DNA from: Gadus chalcogrammus
Taxonomy: Eukaryota > Chordata > Actinopteri > Gadiformes > Gadidae
NCBI RefSeq assembly: GCF_026213295.1
Contig: NC_079427.1
Location: 33,051,170-33,115,169, forward strand
DNA: 64,000 nucleotides
Direction of reading: 5' to 3'
Of the stretch, positions 1 to 10,240 are shown in pieces (the stretch's first letter is position 1; every line of letters starts with the position of its first letter). Both the position numbers and the translations under genes were made by a program. The notes beneath the pieces are model-generated. The model worked only from the letters and a program-made list of their open reading frames with translations. It had not been told where the DNA came from and did no database searches.

Positions 1-119
1 CTTTTTTGTTAAAACCAGATAGCTCTGTTAAATTTTGTTTTGGAATAGCCTTCTTTTCATTCATATTCTTGAAAGGAGAAAATAAAATCTGCCTTCAATT
101 TAATTGCACTTCTTTCATA

Positions 120-233
120 GGGACCAAATTCCTTGAAAATATCCTGGTATCGTTACTCTGGTATCGGCAAGTACACAATAAAAGTATCGGTATCGTATCG
201 GTTAATAAAAAAGTGGTATCGGTGCATCCCTAG
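120..233. mobile_element. hAT-like transposon end fragment
   Basis: The stretch repeats the words TATCGGTATCG and ends GGTATCGGTGCATCCCTAG. Read from the other strand this end starts CTAGGGATGCACCGATACC, which resembles the terminal repeat of vertebrate hAT elements (CAGGGATGCACCGAT type). Only one end is visible and no transposase was found next to it. Assignment rests on the terminal motif alone. Confidence 0.4.
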
Positions 234-1560
234 TCGGAAGTGCCGTTTTGCCGATTAGGTATAAAAAAGGAGCATTAGGCCGACGGCCCTATATGCCGAA
301 AATACACAATCCCTGGAGTTTTATAGTAAACAACATCAATAGTGTTGTTTACTGTGTTCGCAGTGTGCTTTTTTTTAGAGAGAGAATGTATATATATTTG
401 GTACATTATCTGCTTTGACAATGTTTGTTTCTCATGCCAGTGGTATTGAATGTGTTCAAATAAAACACATCCAATACCACTGAATGTCCAGCTGGTGACA
501 CCTGAGCCTGACACCCGATACCCGGCATCTTTAAATACTAGCATCAGCGTTCAGTCAACAATAATGATTTATTATTGAACACGGCAGGATCAGCGCTCAA
601 GAAGGACCACGCTGTGTACCGTGACAGAGATGGAGACGCTCCTGTGTGTAGCCCTGTCTGTTTTTGTGTCGCGAGGATAAGTACGTCACTGCAGTATTGG
701 CGAGTTGAGCTGGTACTGTCTGTGAAAAAGAGGCATAAATGTCTAGCAGCACATTGAATATGAGGTTTTAACGGTTTTACGGTGTGTTTCAGTCTCAATG
801 TTTCTCTCCATTGAGCATAAAAGTGATGGTGAAAAACGTACAGCCCTACACATTAGGTCCAGTGCTCGGATGTCTCAAGTGTGAAAATGGTGTGAGAGAT
901 TACCTCGGCCTACATCAGTCCGGACAGCACTTGTTTGAAATCACCACCGCTACACATTTATTTCTGTGGGTTATTTAATGGAAGAAAAACAACAAAACGC
1001 TAATGAACAAAATCCAATCTAAATCCAATTAAACAGTTTTACTACATTTGTTTCCCTCTCATGAACTTTATGGAGTCAAACCTTCCACCCCTTATCACCA
1101 CATAATTTATTAAAAGATCAGTTATACTATTGCAATTGAAGCTTAACTTTAGAAAGTCAGTTAAAAGGATATTTGAAGATAAAAAATTAGAGTGCTAGAC
1201 GGCGGTATGAGAGAGGGGCATTGACTGATAAATTGTAAACAAAACCGGCTCCGTCGACCTCTGCGTTATCTGAGTTCATCCCCATGGGAACACAGAGATC
1301 TGCCATCACATCACAGCAGAGAGCTGGCGAGAAAACGCGCAAGTCTCCATTGATGTCTGACTTCAGAATCCCTCCTCCCCCACCCTTGCAGCTTCTTGTT
1401 CACCGTTATCCTGGCTGTGTCTCCGTTTTATCTGCGCTGCGTCTCTGTCACTTCTCTGTCCTCTGTTCTGTCCTTCAGCGGCCTCCTTTTGTCTCCCTTT
1501 TCTCTCACGACTGAAAGCACGTTAATGTCGAGCCTACGGTGAAATCCTCCAATATAATCT
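234..1560. other. Non-coding stretch with a small hairpin
   Basis: No credible gene. The only clear structure is an inverted repeat at 438-482, where CAGTGGTATTG is answered by CAATACCACTG around a loop of about 20 bases. The remaining open frames are short and show no recognisable protein features. Confidence 0.6.
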
Positions 1561-1673
1561 ATGTGTGTGTGTGTGTGTGTGTGGGTATGTCGGTGTATGC
1601 CTTGGTGTGTTTCTCTCTGTGTATGTCTGTGTACGTGTGTCAGTATGTATCTGTGTGTGTGTGTGTGTAAGGG

Positions 1674-1704
<31 letters not shown>

Positions 1705-1714
1705 TATGTGTGTA
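1561..1714. repeat. Interrupted (TG)n microsatellite
   Basis: About 150 bases of TG-rich simple repeat with TATG and TCTG interruptions. Cys-Val and His-Thr open frames over it are artefacts of the repeat. Confidence 0.95.
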
Positions 1715-2475
1715 TGTCCCCAAGCAAAAGGCTTGAAAAGGTTGAATTTTGGACCATTTGGGCAGGTGACTTTCGATCCATTAGGTCGTGCATGAGGAGG
1801 TCTCTTATTATTTCATGAAAATCGAATACTTTAGTACAGTTTTTGCATGTGTTGCATAGTGTGATGCATTCAGGATTCATTTTGATATTTGATGTACGTT
1901 TTAAATTTTGTACCTTTTAAAAGTGACTTTTTAAATTAGTTTTACATAGTTAATTTCAACTACAAACTTTCATATTAATTTACTTCAATCCTCCCATGTA
2001 ATGAATTAAAAAAATAAATAAAATATGAACAAACCAACTTATCACTCCAAATAATTAACATTGAATATAATAGTACTCCAATAATAGCCCAGAACCCTTT
2101 TGGGATAAAAACATTTGTACAGACATTCTCAGTTCATTTTTATTTTTCTGGGAATATTAATTTGTGTTCTTCTCAAGTCAATCCAGGGATAAATTTGGCT
2201 CAAGGGTTGGCGTCTGTGGGGCGGAGAAGGGGGAATCACACCAGCACAGCGCATCCCTCATTAAATCAATCAACACCAGCTGTGCGGTTGATGATACATT
2301 TAGGGCGGGCTGGGAGAAGTGACAATTTCGCTCTGTTATTCAGGCCTTGCAAGTGGCGTGCGAGAACTCCTTCAAACGGCACGATAACGCAGAAGCAGCT
2401 CTGCAATCACTGTGGATTATATGTGATTGGCATTAGGGTTTGTATTACCTTCTGCTAGATCTAGTTTTATCTCAA
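1715..2475. other. AT-rich stretch, nothing recognised
   Basis: No gene, RNA or mobile-element signature was seen here. Confidence 0.5.
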
Positions 2476-2833
2476 AGGGAAACTTCACCTATTTCCATTA
2501 AGCTTTGTATTGTTAGAAACCCACTCATATTTTTGAATGGTCGTGCATCATTATTTCCCCTGAGACCAGAGAGATCCATATCGATCTCTAACACTTCATG
2601 CCTTAAATGACGCAATATGATGATTTTTGCGTAATTTAAAGCAGTAAGAGTAAGAGGGAGGATTCTCGTAAGACTACAAGCACTAGTCCCGCCCCCTATA
2701 GTGGGTGGGACCTACTGATGCTACAGACCTATTAGATCATTGCCAATGGGTGGGACTTCACCAGCAGAAACTAACATCCACAGCGTCTGAAGCTAAGCTA
2801 ACAGACGCTTTGGAGAAAACTGAATTAACAACA

Positions 2834-2908
2834 ATGGCGGAAGGTACTGGATCTGATATAGAAGATGGGGATTTCGAAGATCTGATGCTCGAATCTACGA
2901 CGGAGTAA
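2834..2908 (+). CDS. Short acidic open frame within the TTAA-type element
   Basis: A 24-residue frame starts ATGGCGGAAGGTACTGG in a good Kozak setting (A at -3, G at +4). It is rich in Asp and Glu (GTGSDIEDGDFEDL) and stops at TAA inside the target site of the nested transposon. The same peptide start (EGTGSDIEDG) recurs near 46.28 kb, so it belongs to the repeat family. It may be the amino end of a lost transposase, but there is not enough sequence to say. Confidence 0.35.
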   Translation: MAEGTGSDIEDGDFEDLMLESTTE

Positions 2909-2910
2909 TA

Positions 2911-3688
2911 GGGCCACACATGAAGAAAAAATATATTTTTGCCGTGAGGAGATTAAAGTCGACGCGTCGATTTTAAAGTCAACATGTCGGCATTAAACTC
3001 GAAATGTCGAGAATAAAGTAGAAATATTATGTCGACTATAATCTCGATTTGTCGACTTTAAAGTTGACATTAAACTTGAAATGTCGAGAATACAGCTGAA
3101 ATTAGTTGGGAGGGATAGCAACTGCTCCAAGGGCCTGCACTGAATCCAATGGCTTGTGTAGATAATTTGGCAAAATTGTATTTCAGAATCGGGTTTAACA
3201 TGGGAAATGGGCAGGTTATGTTGTGTCGCAAAATACAGTAAGACATTTGATCAAGTTGCTTGATCCTGAGGGTGTGGAGCAAAGGCGTGCCCGGCGTCTG
3301 AGGCGCAGGCAATATCACAGCAAAGGTCCGAAATGCACTCTGGCATATGGATGGGTACGATAAACTAAAGCCTTACGGCATTGCCATCAGTGGTTGCATT
3401 GAAAGTTTTAGTCGCTATATTGTTTGGATGGAGGCCTACACCACAAACAATGACCCCAGGGTTATTGCCGACTACTTCGTGTCATCCGCTGCACGCTTGG
3501 GAGGATGCCCGGAGCGTCTGCGTGCTGACAGAGGAACGGAAAATGGACACGTCGAGATTAAAATCGATATGATGTTTCCACTTTATTTTCGACATTTCGA
3601 GTTTAATGTCCACATGTTGACTTTAAAGTCGACGTGTCGACTTTAATCTCGTCACGGCAAAAATATTTTCTTTCTTCATGTGTGGCCC
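2911..3688. mobile_element. Nested DNA transposon, GGGCCACAC termini, TAATA target duplication
   Basis: The 778-bp element starts GGGCCACACATGAAG and ends with its reverse complement. The terminal inverted repeats are about 110 bases long (2911 to about 3020, and about 3580 to 3688). Directly repeated TAATA lies at 2906-2910 and 3689-3693. The repeats are built from small palindromes such as GTCGACTTTAAAGTCGAC. The interior holds a decayed integrase-type DDE fragment, so this looks like an internally deleted copy of an autonomous element. The superfamily is not assigned. Confidence 0.7.
3275..3570 (+). pseudogene. Decayed integrase-core (rve/DDE) transposase fragment
   Basis: An open frame from 3347 reads MDGYDKLKPYGIAISGC, and later CPERLRADRGTENGH. 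These match the first two Asp regions of an integrase-core domain, as found in transposase-like proteins of fish. A basic run (ARRLRRRQY) just upstream, at about 3280-3310, lies in another frame and shows a frameshift. The frame then runs into the terminal inverted repeat, so the third catalytic acid and the carboxyl part are absent. It is a pseudogene in the deleted transposon at 2911-3688. Recognition is from motifs only. Confidence 0.55.
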
Positions 3689-4321
3689 TAATACTCCGTC
3701 GTAGTCGTAGGTTATGTTATACACAGCCAGTAACAGTGAGGACCATCGATATCGTCAGTGATTGAGACGATGAGATATTGCTGGTCAGTAGAGAACATAA
3801 ATAAGAGGCTGTGGTAAAATAGCCCATATGAAAGCCACTTTACTGGGGTAGGAATGCTGAGCGGAGGGAGATTGGTTTTCAGTACCCTGGTCAGGGACAC
3901 TGACGGGGGGGGCAGCAGGGGCAAGTTCCCAAGGGCCCAGGCATGACACAGTGCCCGCAAAATAATATAAAGAAAGACAATCAAGGTGCCCATGACCTCT
4001 TTGTTTTCATGCCTGCTGCATGCCATGTTTATAAAGTTCTACGTAGTGAATATAAACCAACCAACCCGTGACCACAATAATTTTTTCAGCTGCTCTGCAG
4101 CATCAATGATATAAAAACTAAATAACGCGATGATAAAAAGTCTCGCCGATTTCCCCACACGCTTCTCAGTTGGCAGTGATATATTGTCGATTTGTCGTAT
4201 TGTATCAAACATCAATTTGCGCCAAATTGTTTTGTTACGTGTGGAATATGTGGTACCAGCTGACCGGCAATAACTCAGGGGCCCGGCCCTTCACAATTAC
4301 AAGGCTGGAGAAAACTGCTCT

Positions 4322-4759
4322 TTAACGGCCTACTAGTTTAATTTGGCAATCTTTATTTTTCATTCAACATCTTTTTACACAAAGTGTAAAAGTATTACCT
4401 ATTTACACTTTAGAAACCGTAACAAAAACCGTGTCGACCAAACCTAGACCCATCCCTAGAACATATCATATATATATATATTTATTAATAAGACATAAAC
4501 ATGCTCAAGAAATCAAAAGCTGTCCATTTCCATGTATGCATATACACACATAAGAGGCTATAATAGGCTATGACCATGACCACCTAGACAAATTTCACAC
4601 TCTGCGTCACATGTTTTTGCACTAAAAACTGACCTGCCGCAAGCCATGACTCACATATTCAGAGTCAATAAAATTCAAATTTCTTCAACATTTATCCAGG
4701 CAAGCACACTCACGATTTGGTGATGAGTGGATAGAAAAAAATAATAATTCAGATAACTA

Positions 4760-4760
<1 letters not shown>
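4322..4760. other. AT-rich stretch, nothing recognised
   Basis: No gene or repeat of note apart from a short (TA)n near 4471-4480. Confidence 0.5.

Positions 4761-4822
<62 letters not shown>
4761..4822. repeat. (CT)n microsatellite
   Basis: A nearly pure CT dinucleotide run of about 60 bases followed by a few CA dinucleotides. Confidence 0.97.
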
Positions 4823-4825
<3 letters not shown>

Positions 4826-5128
4826 CACACTCACACACACAGCCATCTCATAGTTGGCAAGACTCTTACCCTCACAGTCGACCGGAAGCTTCTTGAGCTT
4901 TACACTCATTTTGCCTTTATTGGCCTTTTCCTATTATCATCCACGTTTTTATACTGTTGAAAAGTGAGCAAACACCAGGTTTTCTAAAACGTATAATAAA
5001 CTAATTTAATTAACATTTTCAAGTAATTATATATGCAGTGATGTACTTTTTTTTGCATATAAATAAACCTGATTCCGTGATCATATGTGATGAATGTATC
5101 AATGTTGATATGTTTTTTCTGTATCGCT

Positions 5129-5144
5129 CTCTCTCTCTCTCTCA

Positions 5145-5223
<79 letters not shown>
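5129..5223. repeat. Compound (CT)n(CA)n microsatellite
   Basis: A short CT run passes directly into about 75 bases of uninterrupted CA. Confidence 0.97.
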
Positions 5224-5225
<2 letters not shown>

Positions 5226-5801
5226 GTTCTCGTGCCATTTCCTGTCCCATTAACAATTTATCAAACCTGTCAGGAGACAAAACCAGCATCATCAAAGATT
5301 CATAGTGGCAGGGCCAGGCATGGCTTCCTGTTCCCGGCCTCTCGTGAAACAACGGCCTTCAACTGCTTATTCCCACTCAATGCAATAAATGATTACCTTT
5401 CAGCCAAGGTTGGTCTGATGCGTCAACAAGACACGCATGAAAACACACACATGCACCCACGCATACACACAAACACACACACACGCATCAGAGAAACACA
5501 CAATTTAGAAGTTTGAATATCGGGAGGAATACAAAATGGAGGAGCAGTCTTACTCGATCAGGCTGCACTACAACAGACAAGCTGGGAGTTTGGTCATGAG
5601 GTGTGCGGACGAGTTATTATAGTTTGGACTCAAGAGAGACGACTCCTCACACAAAGCAACCGCTTAAGCCGAGGTTTAACTGGCTGTGCACGCTTCTGTG
5701 TGTGCGTGTGTGGCAGTGGCGCATTATAATTCTGATTCAGAGACAGATGCAGACCTACAGCGGCAGTGAGTCTCTCGGCAACGTAGAGTCTGGAGTTTTC
5801 T

Positions 5802-5802
<1 letters not shown>
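5224..5802. other. Non-coding stretch between microsatellites
   Basis: No gene recognised. Minor CA-rich patches occur at about 5440-5505. Confidence 0.5.

Positions 5803-5892
<90 letters not shown>
5803..5892. repeat. (CT)n microsatellite
   Basis: About 90 bases of pure CT. The Ser-Leu and Arg-Glu frames across it are repeat artefacts. Confidence 0.97.
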
Positions 5893-5897
<5 letters not shown>

Positions 5898-6640
5898 GTC
5901 TCTCTCTACATCTGTCCCTCTCTCTACCTCCCTCTCTACAATAGACATCTGGGTAAAATGGTTGGGAGGATCTACCCGCAATATCTGTAGAACCGACCTG
6001 TACTCTGTTTAGTTTATGTTTTGTAGCTTGACCACAAACCAGCTGTCCTTTTTCCACTCTCTCTCTTTCCCCCGCCTATCGTAGCTCTGGAATACCACAC
6101 AAAATGCAACATGAACACACATACACCCTGATGCGTGCGTACACACTTGCTCTGCATCATCCACCGCTGTGCCAAGAAGAACGAACGCACGTTTCTGTTC
6201 TACCCCCATCTGTTTTCCCTCGTCCCTCCCAATAGATTTTCCCACTCTTCCTCCTTTATTTCTTCATCTCTCACTCATACGTTGCTCCGGTTCCGCCCAA
6301 AATCTATCAGCCTAACTCTGTTTTTACCCCAGCTCTGCTCGTCTGGCACACTCTTTCCATCCGCCCCTTACCTACTCACCCCGCCCTGCCATCTATCTCT
6401 CCTGTAAGACTACATCTAGTCCACCATCCACCCTTTAGTCTTTCCTAGTTCAAGGTCTCTCTCTCTCTCTTCCTGTTTTTGGTTGTCATCAATGCATCCA
6501 TGAATCATCCATGATTTAGATTGGCAGATCTGCAGAGCTTTTCATACATTCCCACACTGGTAAACACATGGAATTTGCGTACTGTTTGCTGCTGGCGGGT
6601 ACTACATAGGTATTAACATGTACTGTCCTCCAACAGTGTA
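5893..6640. other. Pyrimidine-rich stretch, no gene recognised
   Basis: CT-rich sequence continues to about 6480. No coding or RNA signature was found. Confidence 0.5.
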
Positions 6641-6776
6641 CACATGCCTCAAACACACTCATACACCATCTCAAACACACACACACCCTCTGATACACAC
6701 ACACACTCTGAAACACACACACACACACTCTTACACTCTTTTTCCAACACACACACACCGCATACACCCTTTTTCC

Positions 6777-6858
<82 letters not shown>

Positions 6859-7004
6859 CTCAAACCCACGCACACACAGACCCTCTCAAACACACACACA
6901 CACCCTCTCAAACACACACACACACCCTCTCAAACACACACACACACCCTCTCAAACACACACACACCCTCTCAAACACACACACACACACACACACAAA
7001 CAGA
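6641..7004. repeat. (CA)n with a CTCTCAAACACACACA minisatellite
   Basis: A pure CA core of about 75 bases (6777-6854) is flanked on both sides by a higher-order repeat. On the right the unit is CCCTCTCAAACACACACACA, about 20-22 bases, repeated five times or so between 6885 and 6985. Long Thr-His frames here are not genes. Confidence 0.95.
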
Positions 7005-7283
7005 CACATACAAAGACCAGCTCACTCACAAACACAACATACATTTACATGGTTAGGCAGAGCCCTGGAGACTGGAAGAAATCATCCACCCACACAAGTT
7101 ACAAATCCTATGTTGGATTCCCTGACTTAAAGGGACTCTCACCTTTGTTGCATTTTTACACTTTTTTTGGATAAGGTTAAATTGGTATTAATAAGGTAAT
7201 AACACTCTAATATGCAAGACAGACCCACCAGGAGTAAAAACAAACAATTATTTTACTCTCATAATATTTAGTGAAAACTTCAA

Positions 7284-7354
7284 CCAATACAATTCTTCGG
7301 ACCGAAGGACCTTATTGGCCGACAGACCTGTCTGTTTGCTGTATGGATATATAA
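7284..7354 (+). promoter_or_regulatory. CCAAT/TATA promoter-like region
   Basis: CCAAT lies at 7284-7288, an inverted CCAAT (ATTGG) at 7314-7318 and TATATAA at 7348-7354. Spacing is like that of a polymerase II core promoter, with a start expected near 7380. About 100 bases of GC-richer leader follow, then an ATG with a strong Kozak context at 7484. The ordered arrangement raises the likelihood above chance, but no transcript evidence is available. Confidence 0.45.
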
Positions 7355-7483
7355 GGTTTTCCGTCTGCTTCTTGTGGCGCATTCGGGCCCGCGTCATCAA
7401 GGCGCGTCCTCAACTAGAGGGTTTGTTTTGATTCCACGACAGACAGTAGCGAGTAGCGACCGTAGCGACCGTAGCGACTGACG

Positions 7484-8342
7484 ATGGCAGACCAAAGTGG
7501 TCCACGGCGTCCTGAAACTGCACCATTCAGTCCGATTAGGGGACTAATGTTGTAGCAATTTCTATTAACGACTTATCTAATTCACTTCAACTAACTATAC
7601 GCAAAAGGAATCGTGGAGTCCGGAAAAAGTAATGACAAAGACTTTATTGTTACCCACAAAATAGGCACAACAGAGCCGAGCATGTGGTTTGGCAAAAGAC
7701 ACACTGACTGGGGCTCCGATCCCAGTCCCTCTTATCCACCCAAACTGAGCTGTCATGTATATAATATATGACCATCCTGGTATATGTTCAAAATGGCCTT
7801 ACATTCCCTTACGTATGTGCTCATCTCCTGTAGTTAATCTAAAAATGGGAGGATGTCAGTAGTCTGGGCCCTAAAGTCCTTGGTGCCTTATCAGGCCATT
7901 ACTCTGGGTCCAGGTGTGGTTTCTCTACATTCCACCATTAATGTCTATGCCTGATGTATATAGGCCTGATAATACTCATAGTTAATATAAAAGTAATGGT
8001 TAATTTCTCCCACACTAATCTCGGACTCAGACTCACAGTTACCCTCCTCTGGAGCCTCAGGAAGACCTCCAGACTGTTGGCCACCAACTGCACCATTCAG
8101 TCCGATTAGGGAACTCATCTCGGACTCGGACTCACAGAGTTACCCTCCTCTGGAGCCTCAGGAAGACCTCCAGACCGTTGGCAACCAACCGCACCACTCA
8201 GTCCGATTAGGGGACCCGTTTCGGACTCAGACGCGAAGTTGTCCCGCTACTCTGGAGCTCCAGGAAGACCTCCAGACCGTTGGCACCCAACCGCACCACT
8301 CAGTCCGATTACGGGACCCATTTCGGACTCAGACGCGACGTA
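7484..8342 (+). CDS. Open frame encoding a 34-residue-repeat protein, interrupted by a solo LTR
   Basis: The frame opens ATGGCAGACCAAAGTGG (A at -3, G at +4) and reads MADQSGPRRPETAPFSPIRG before the LTR at 7548-8014 stops it at 7553-7555. Beyond the LTR, from the second copy of the CTAA target site (8015), the same frame resumes (LISDSDSQ) and stays open through about 330 bases of repeat units until the LINE junction near 8343. Each unit carries motifs such as APFSPIR and ISDSD, rich in Pro, Ser, Arg and Asp. I recognise no domain; low-complexity content suggests a disordered protein. It lies downstream of CCAAT and TATA motifs. It may equally be a non-coding minisatellite whose unit length is a multiple of three. 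Confidence 0.35.
7548..8014. mobile_element. Solo LTR with CTAA target duplication
   Basis: The 467-bp insertion begins TGTTGTAGC and ends CTCCCACA, the canonical TG...CA ends of an LTR. CTAA is repeated directly at 7544-7547 and 8015-8018. A polyadenylation-like AATAAA is present on the minus strand near 7640-7650, hinting at minus orientation. No internal retrotransposon sequence remains, so it is best explained as a solo LTR left by recombination between two LTRs. Confidence 0.7.
8019..8342 (+). repeat. Left part of the 102-bp tandem repeat array
   Basis: About three diverged copies of the unit (CAGGAAGACCTCCAGACC, then CAGTCCGATTA, then TCGGACTCAGAC). The array is continued on the far side of the LINE at 10241-10757. 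The units nearest the start of the element are the most diverged. Confidence 0.85.
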
Positions 8343-10240
8343 GTCAAGTCAAGTCAATTTATTGTGTCTCCCAGGGGAGAAATTTGTTTGGATCTGGGCA
8401 ATAGCTGCATCACATCAGTATGAAACAACATACAACATACAACATACAATCAGTTCATCACATGGGCAAGTGCAAAATGTTGTACATTGTATTGGCAAAT
8501 CACAGATACGAAAACGATCAGTAAAAACTATTGGACAAACAGGCTCAAAAACTGTTGTACATAGTATTGTGAAAAAAAGCATTCATGTGCAAAAATAGCA
8601 ATCTGTAAATTCCCACACTCCTGTGCAAATAGCAATCACACCATACACTCAGCATTCATCCTGACCAAAACTGCTCCTCCATTCATACATCCATACCTGT
8701 GCAACAATAGCAATAGCAATCCAACCAGGCATATGATCAACATTAATTCTGGTCTCATTCATTCATCCTTGCATACTCATCTACCAGATCTTGTTCCCTG
8801 TGCATACAGTTATCCCTCCCCCCACCTCCCCATATAGTCCTAGCTACCTATACATTACTCCATCTCATAACATACATTCCACTGTCAAAAGACATCTCAC
8901 ATGTTGTCATACAGTCATTTTCACCGTTTTTCATTGATGAGCTTGACTGAGAGAGGGATGAATGAGTGTTTGTACCTGTTGTGTTTGCACAGAGAAACCC
9001 TATACCTCCTACCTGAGTTTAACAGTGTATATTCAGAGTGCAGAGGATGGGAGCTGTCAGATAGGATAGTCTGAGCCTGTCTTATTGTAGTTTGTTCAAA
9101 GAGCTCCTGTGGGTTGAGAGGTACTGGTGTTCCAATGATTTTGCCCACTGTCTTAACTAGGTTGAAAATCTGTGTTTTTGACTTGACAGTTAGGTTCCCA
9201 AACCAGCTGGTAATACCGTATCGGAGAATGGACTCAATTGTTGCCTGTAGAATATGATCATGATATTTTTACTGACCCCAAAAACCCTAAGTCTGCGCAT
9301 GAAATGGAGGCGTTGGTGAGTTCTGGCACACACATCTGCCACATGTGTGCGCCAGCTCAAGTCACAGTCGATATGTACCCCTAGGTACTTGAAGGAGGAC
9401 ACCTGTGCAATGCCAGAACCATGTATGGTCACAGTGCTTTTGTCACCAACTGATCTGGGATCCACCAACATTTCTAATGTCTTTTTTGTGTTGATATGAA
9501 GTTGGTGTGAGTCACACCAATTAACAAACGTGTCCACAGCAGCTTTGTGAACACTGATGTCTGTGCTTTAGTGAGAAGACTGAGAATGACAGTGTCATCA
9601 GAAAACTTTACTATGTGTTGGTTAGGTGCAGTACTGACGCAGTCATTAGTGTATAATGTAAATAAGAACGGAGAGCTGACGCAGCCTTGGGGGGCGCCGG
9701 TGCTACAGACTGCAGAGTCAGACAAAGACCCGTTAAATTTCACTTGTTGAGGCCTGTTTGACAGGAATGAGTGGTACCACCGGATTAGAAAAGGGTTGAC
9801 TTTTAGCTCTACCAGTTTCTTGAGAAGGATGTCTGGCTGGATTAAGTTGAAAGCAGAGCTAAAATCAACAAAAAGCAATCTGGCATACACATTAGGACTC
9901 TCTAGATGCTTAAGAATGAGGTGCATTATTGTTAATATGGCATCGCTTGTGCTCCGGTTTTTGGTGTAAGCAAATTGGTTTGTGTCAAGCATGGGTTCTA
10001 CTTCTGAATGGAGTACTTCAATCATAAGCCTCTCTAGAGATTTAAAAACATTGGAGGTAATGGCCACCGGCCGATAGTCATTGTCCTCTTGAGGGCATAC
10101 TTTCTTGGGTACCGGGATTATGATTGATTTTTTCCATAAATTGGGTACTGTGAATGTGTCTATGGAGAGCTGAAATAATTTGTGACATACTGGAGAGAGT
10201 TCATCTGCAAAATTTTTGAGAAAGAAAGCCGACAGTCCCG
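8343..10240 (-). mobile_element. 5'-truncated non-LTR retrotransposon (CR1/L2/Rex1-like LINE)
   Basis: On the minus strand a reverse-transcriptase region (10240 to about 9190) is followed by about 850 bases of 3' untranslated sequence that ends in short TTGAC repeats at 8344-8358. Such tandem-repeat tails are typical of the CR1/L2/Rex1 group. The 5' end is missing: the element starts inside the RT domain. It is inserted within the 102-bp repeat array, and a fragment of its 5' edge is duplicated at 10949-10999. Confidence 0.75.
9190..10240 (-). pseudogene. LINE reverse transcriptase fragment (frameshifted)
   Basis: Two minus-strand frames together give the carboxyl two-thirds of a non-LTR reverse transcriptase. 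The first (about 10240 to 9550) carries the RPVAIT region, the LLFVDFSSAFN Asp motif, STGAPQGCVSSPFLFTLYTN and the catalytic KFSDDT box. A single-base frameshift near 9550 moves the reading to a second frame (9537-9190) with VNWCDSHQLHINTKKT and FKYLGVHID, the usual thumb-side motifs. The fragment lacks the endonuclease and the start of RT, so it is a dead-on-arrival copy. Rex1/Babar or L2 affiliation is likely from the GAPQG and FSDD context but not proven. Confidence 0.8.

Larger units (their letters stand above)
2476..4321 (+). mobile_element. TTAA-type DNA element, copy 1 (nested insertion inside)
   Basis: The left part (about 2476-2895) matches 45922-46315 over roughly 400 bases, so this is a dispersed repeat. 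It begins AGGGAAACTTCACC after TCAA and appears to end GAAAACTGCTCT before TTAA at 4322-4325. Copy 2 has TTAA on both sides. TTAA target sites are known for piggyBac and Kolobok transposons. The left flank here would be a mutated TTAA, and the right ends of the two copies are not obviously alike, so the right border is an inference. A separate transposon is inserted at 2911-3688. Confidence 0.35.

Noticed and set aside
6516..7174. Thr-His and Cys-Val frames up to 176 codons
   Set aside because: Translated (CA)n/(GT)n repeat; both strands are open for the same reason.
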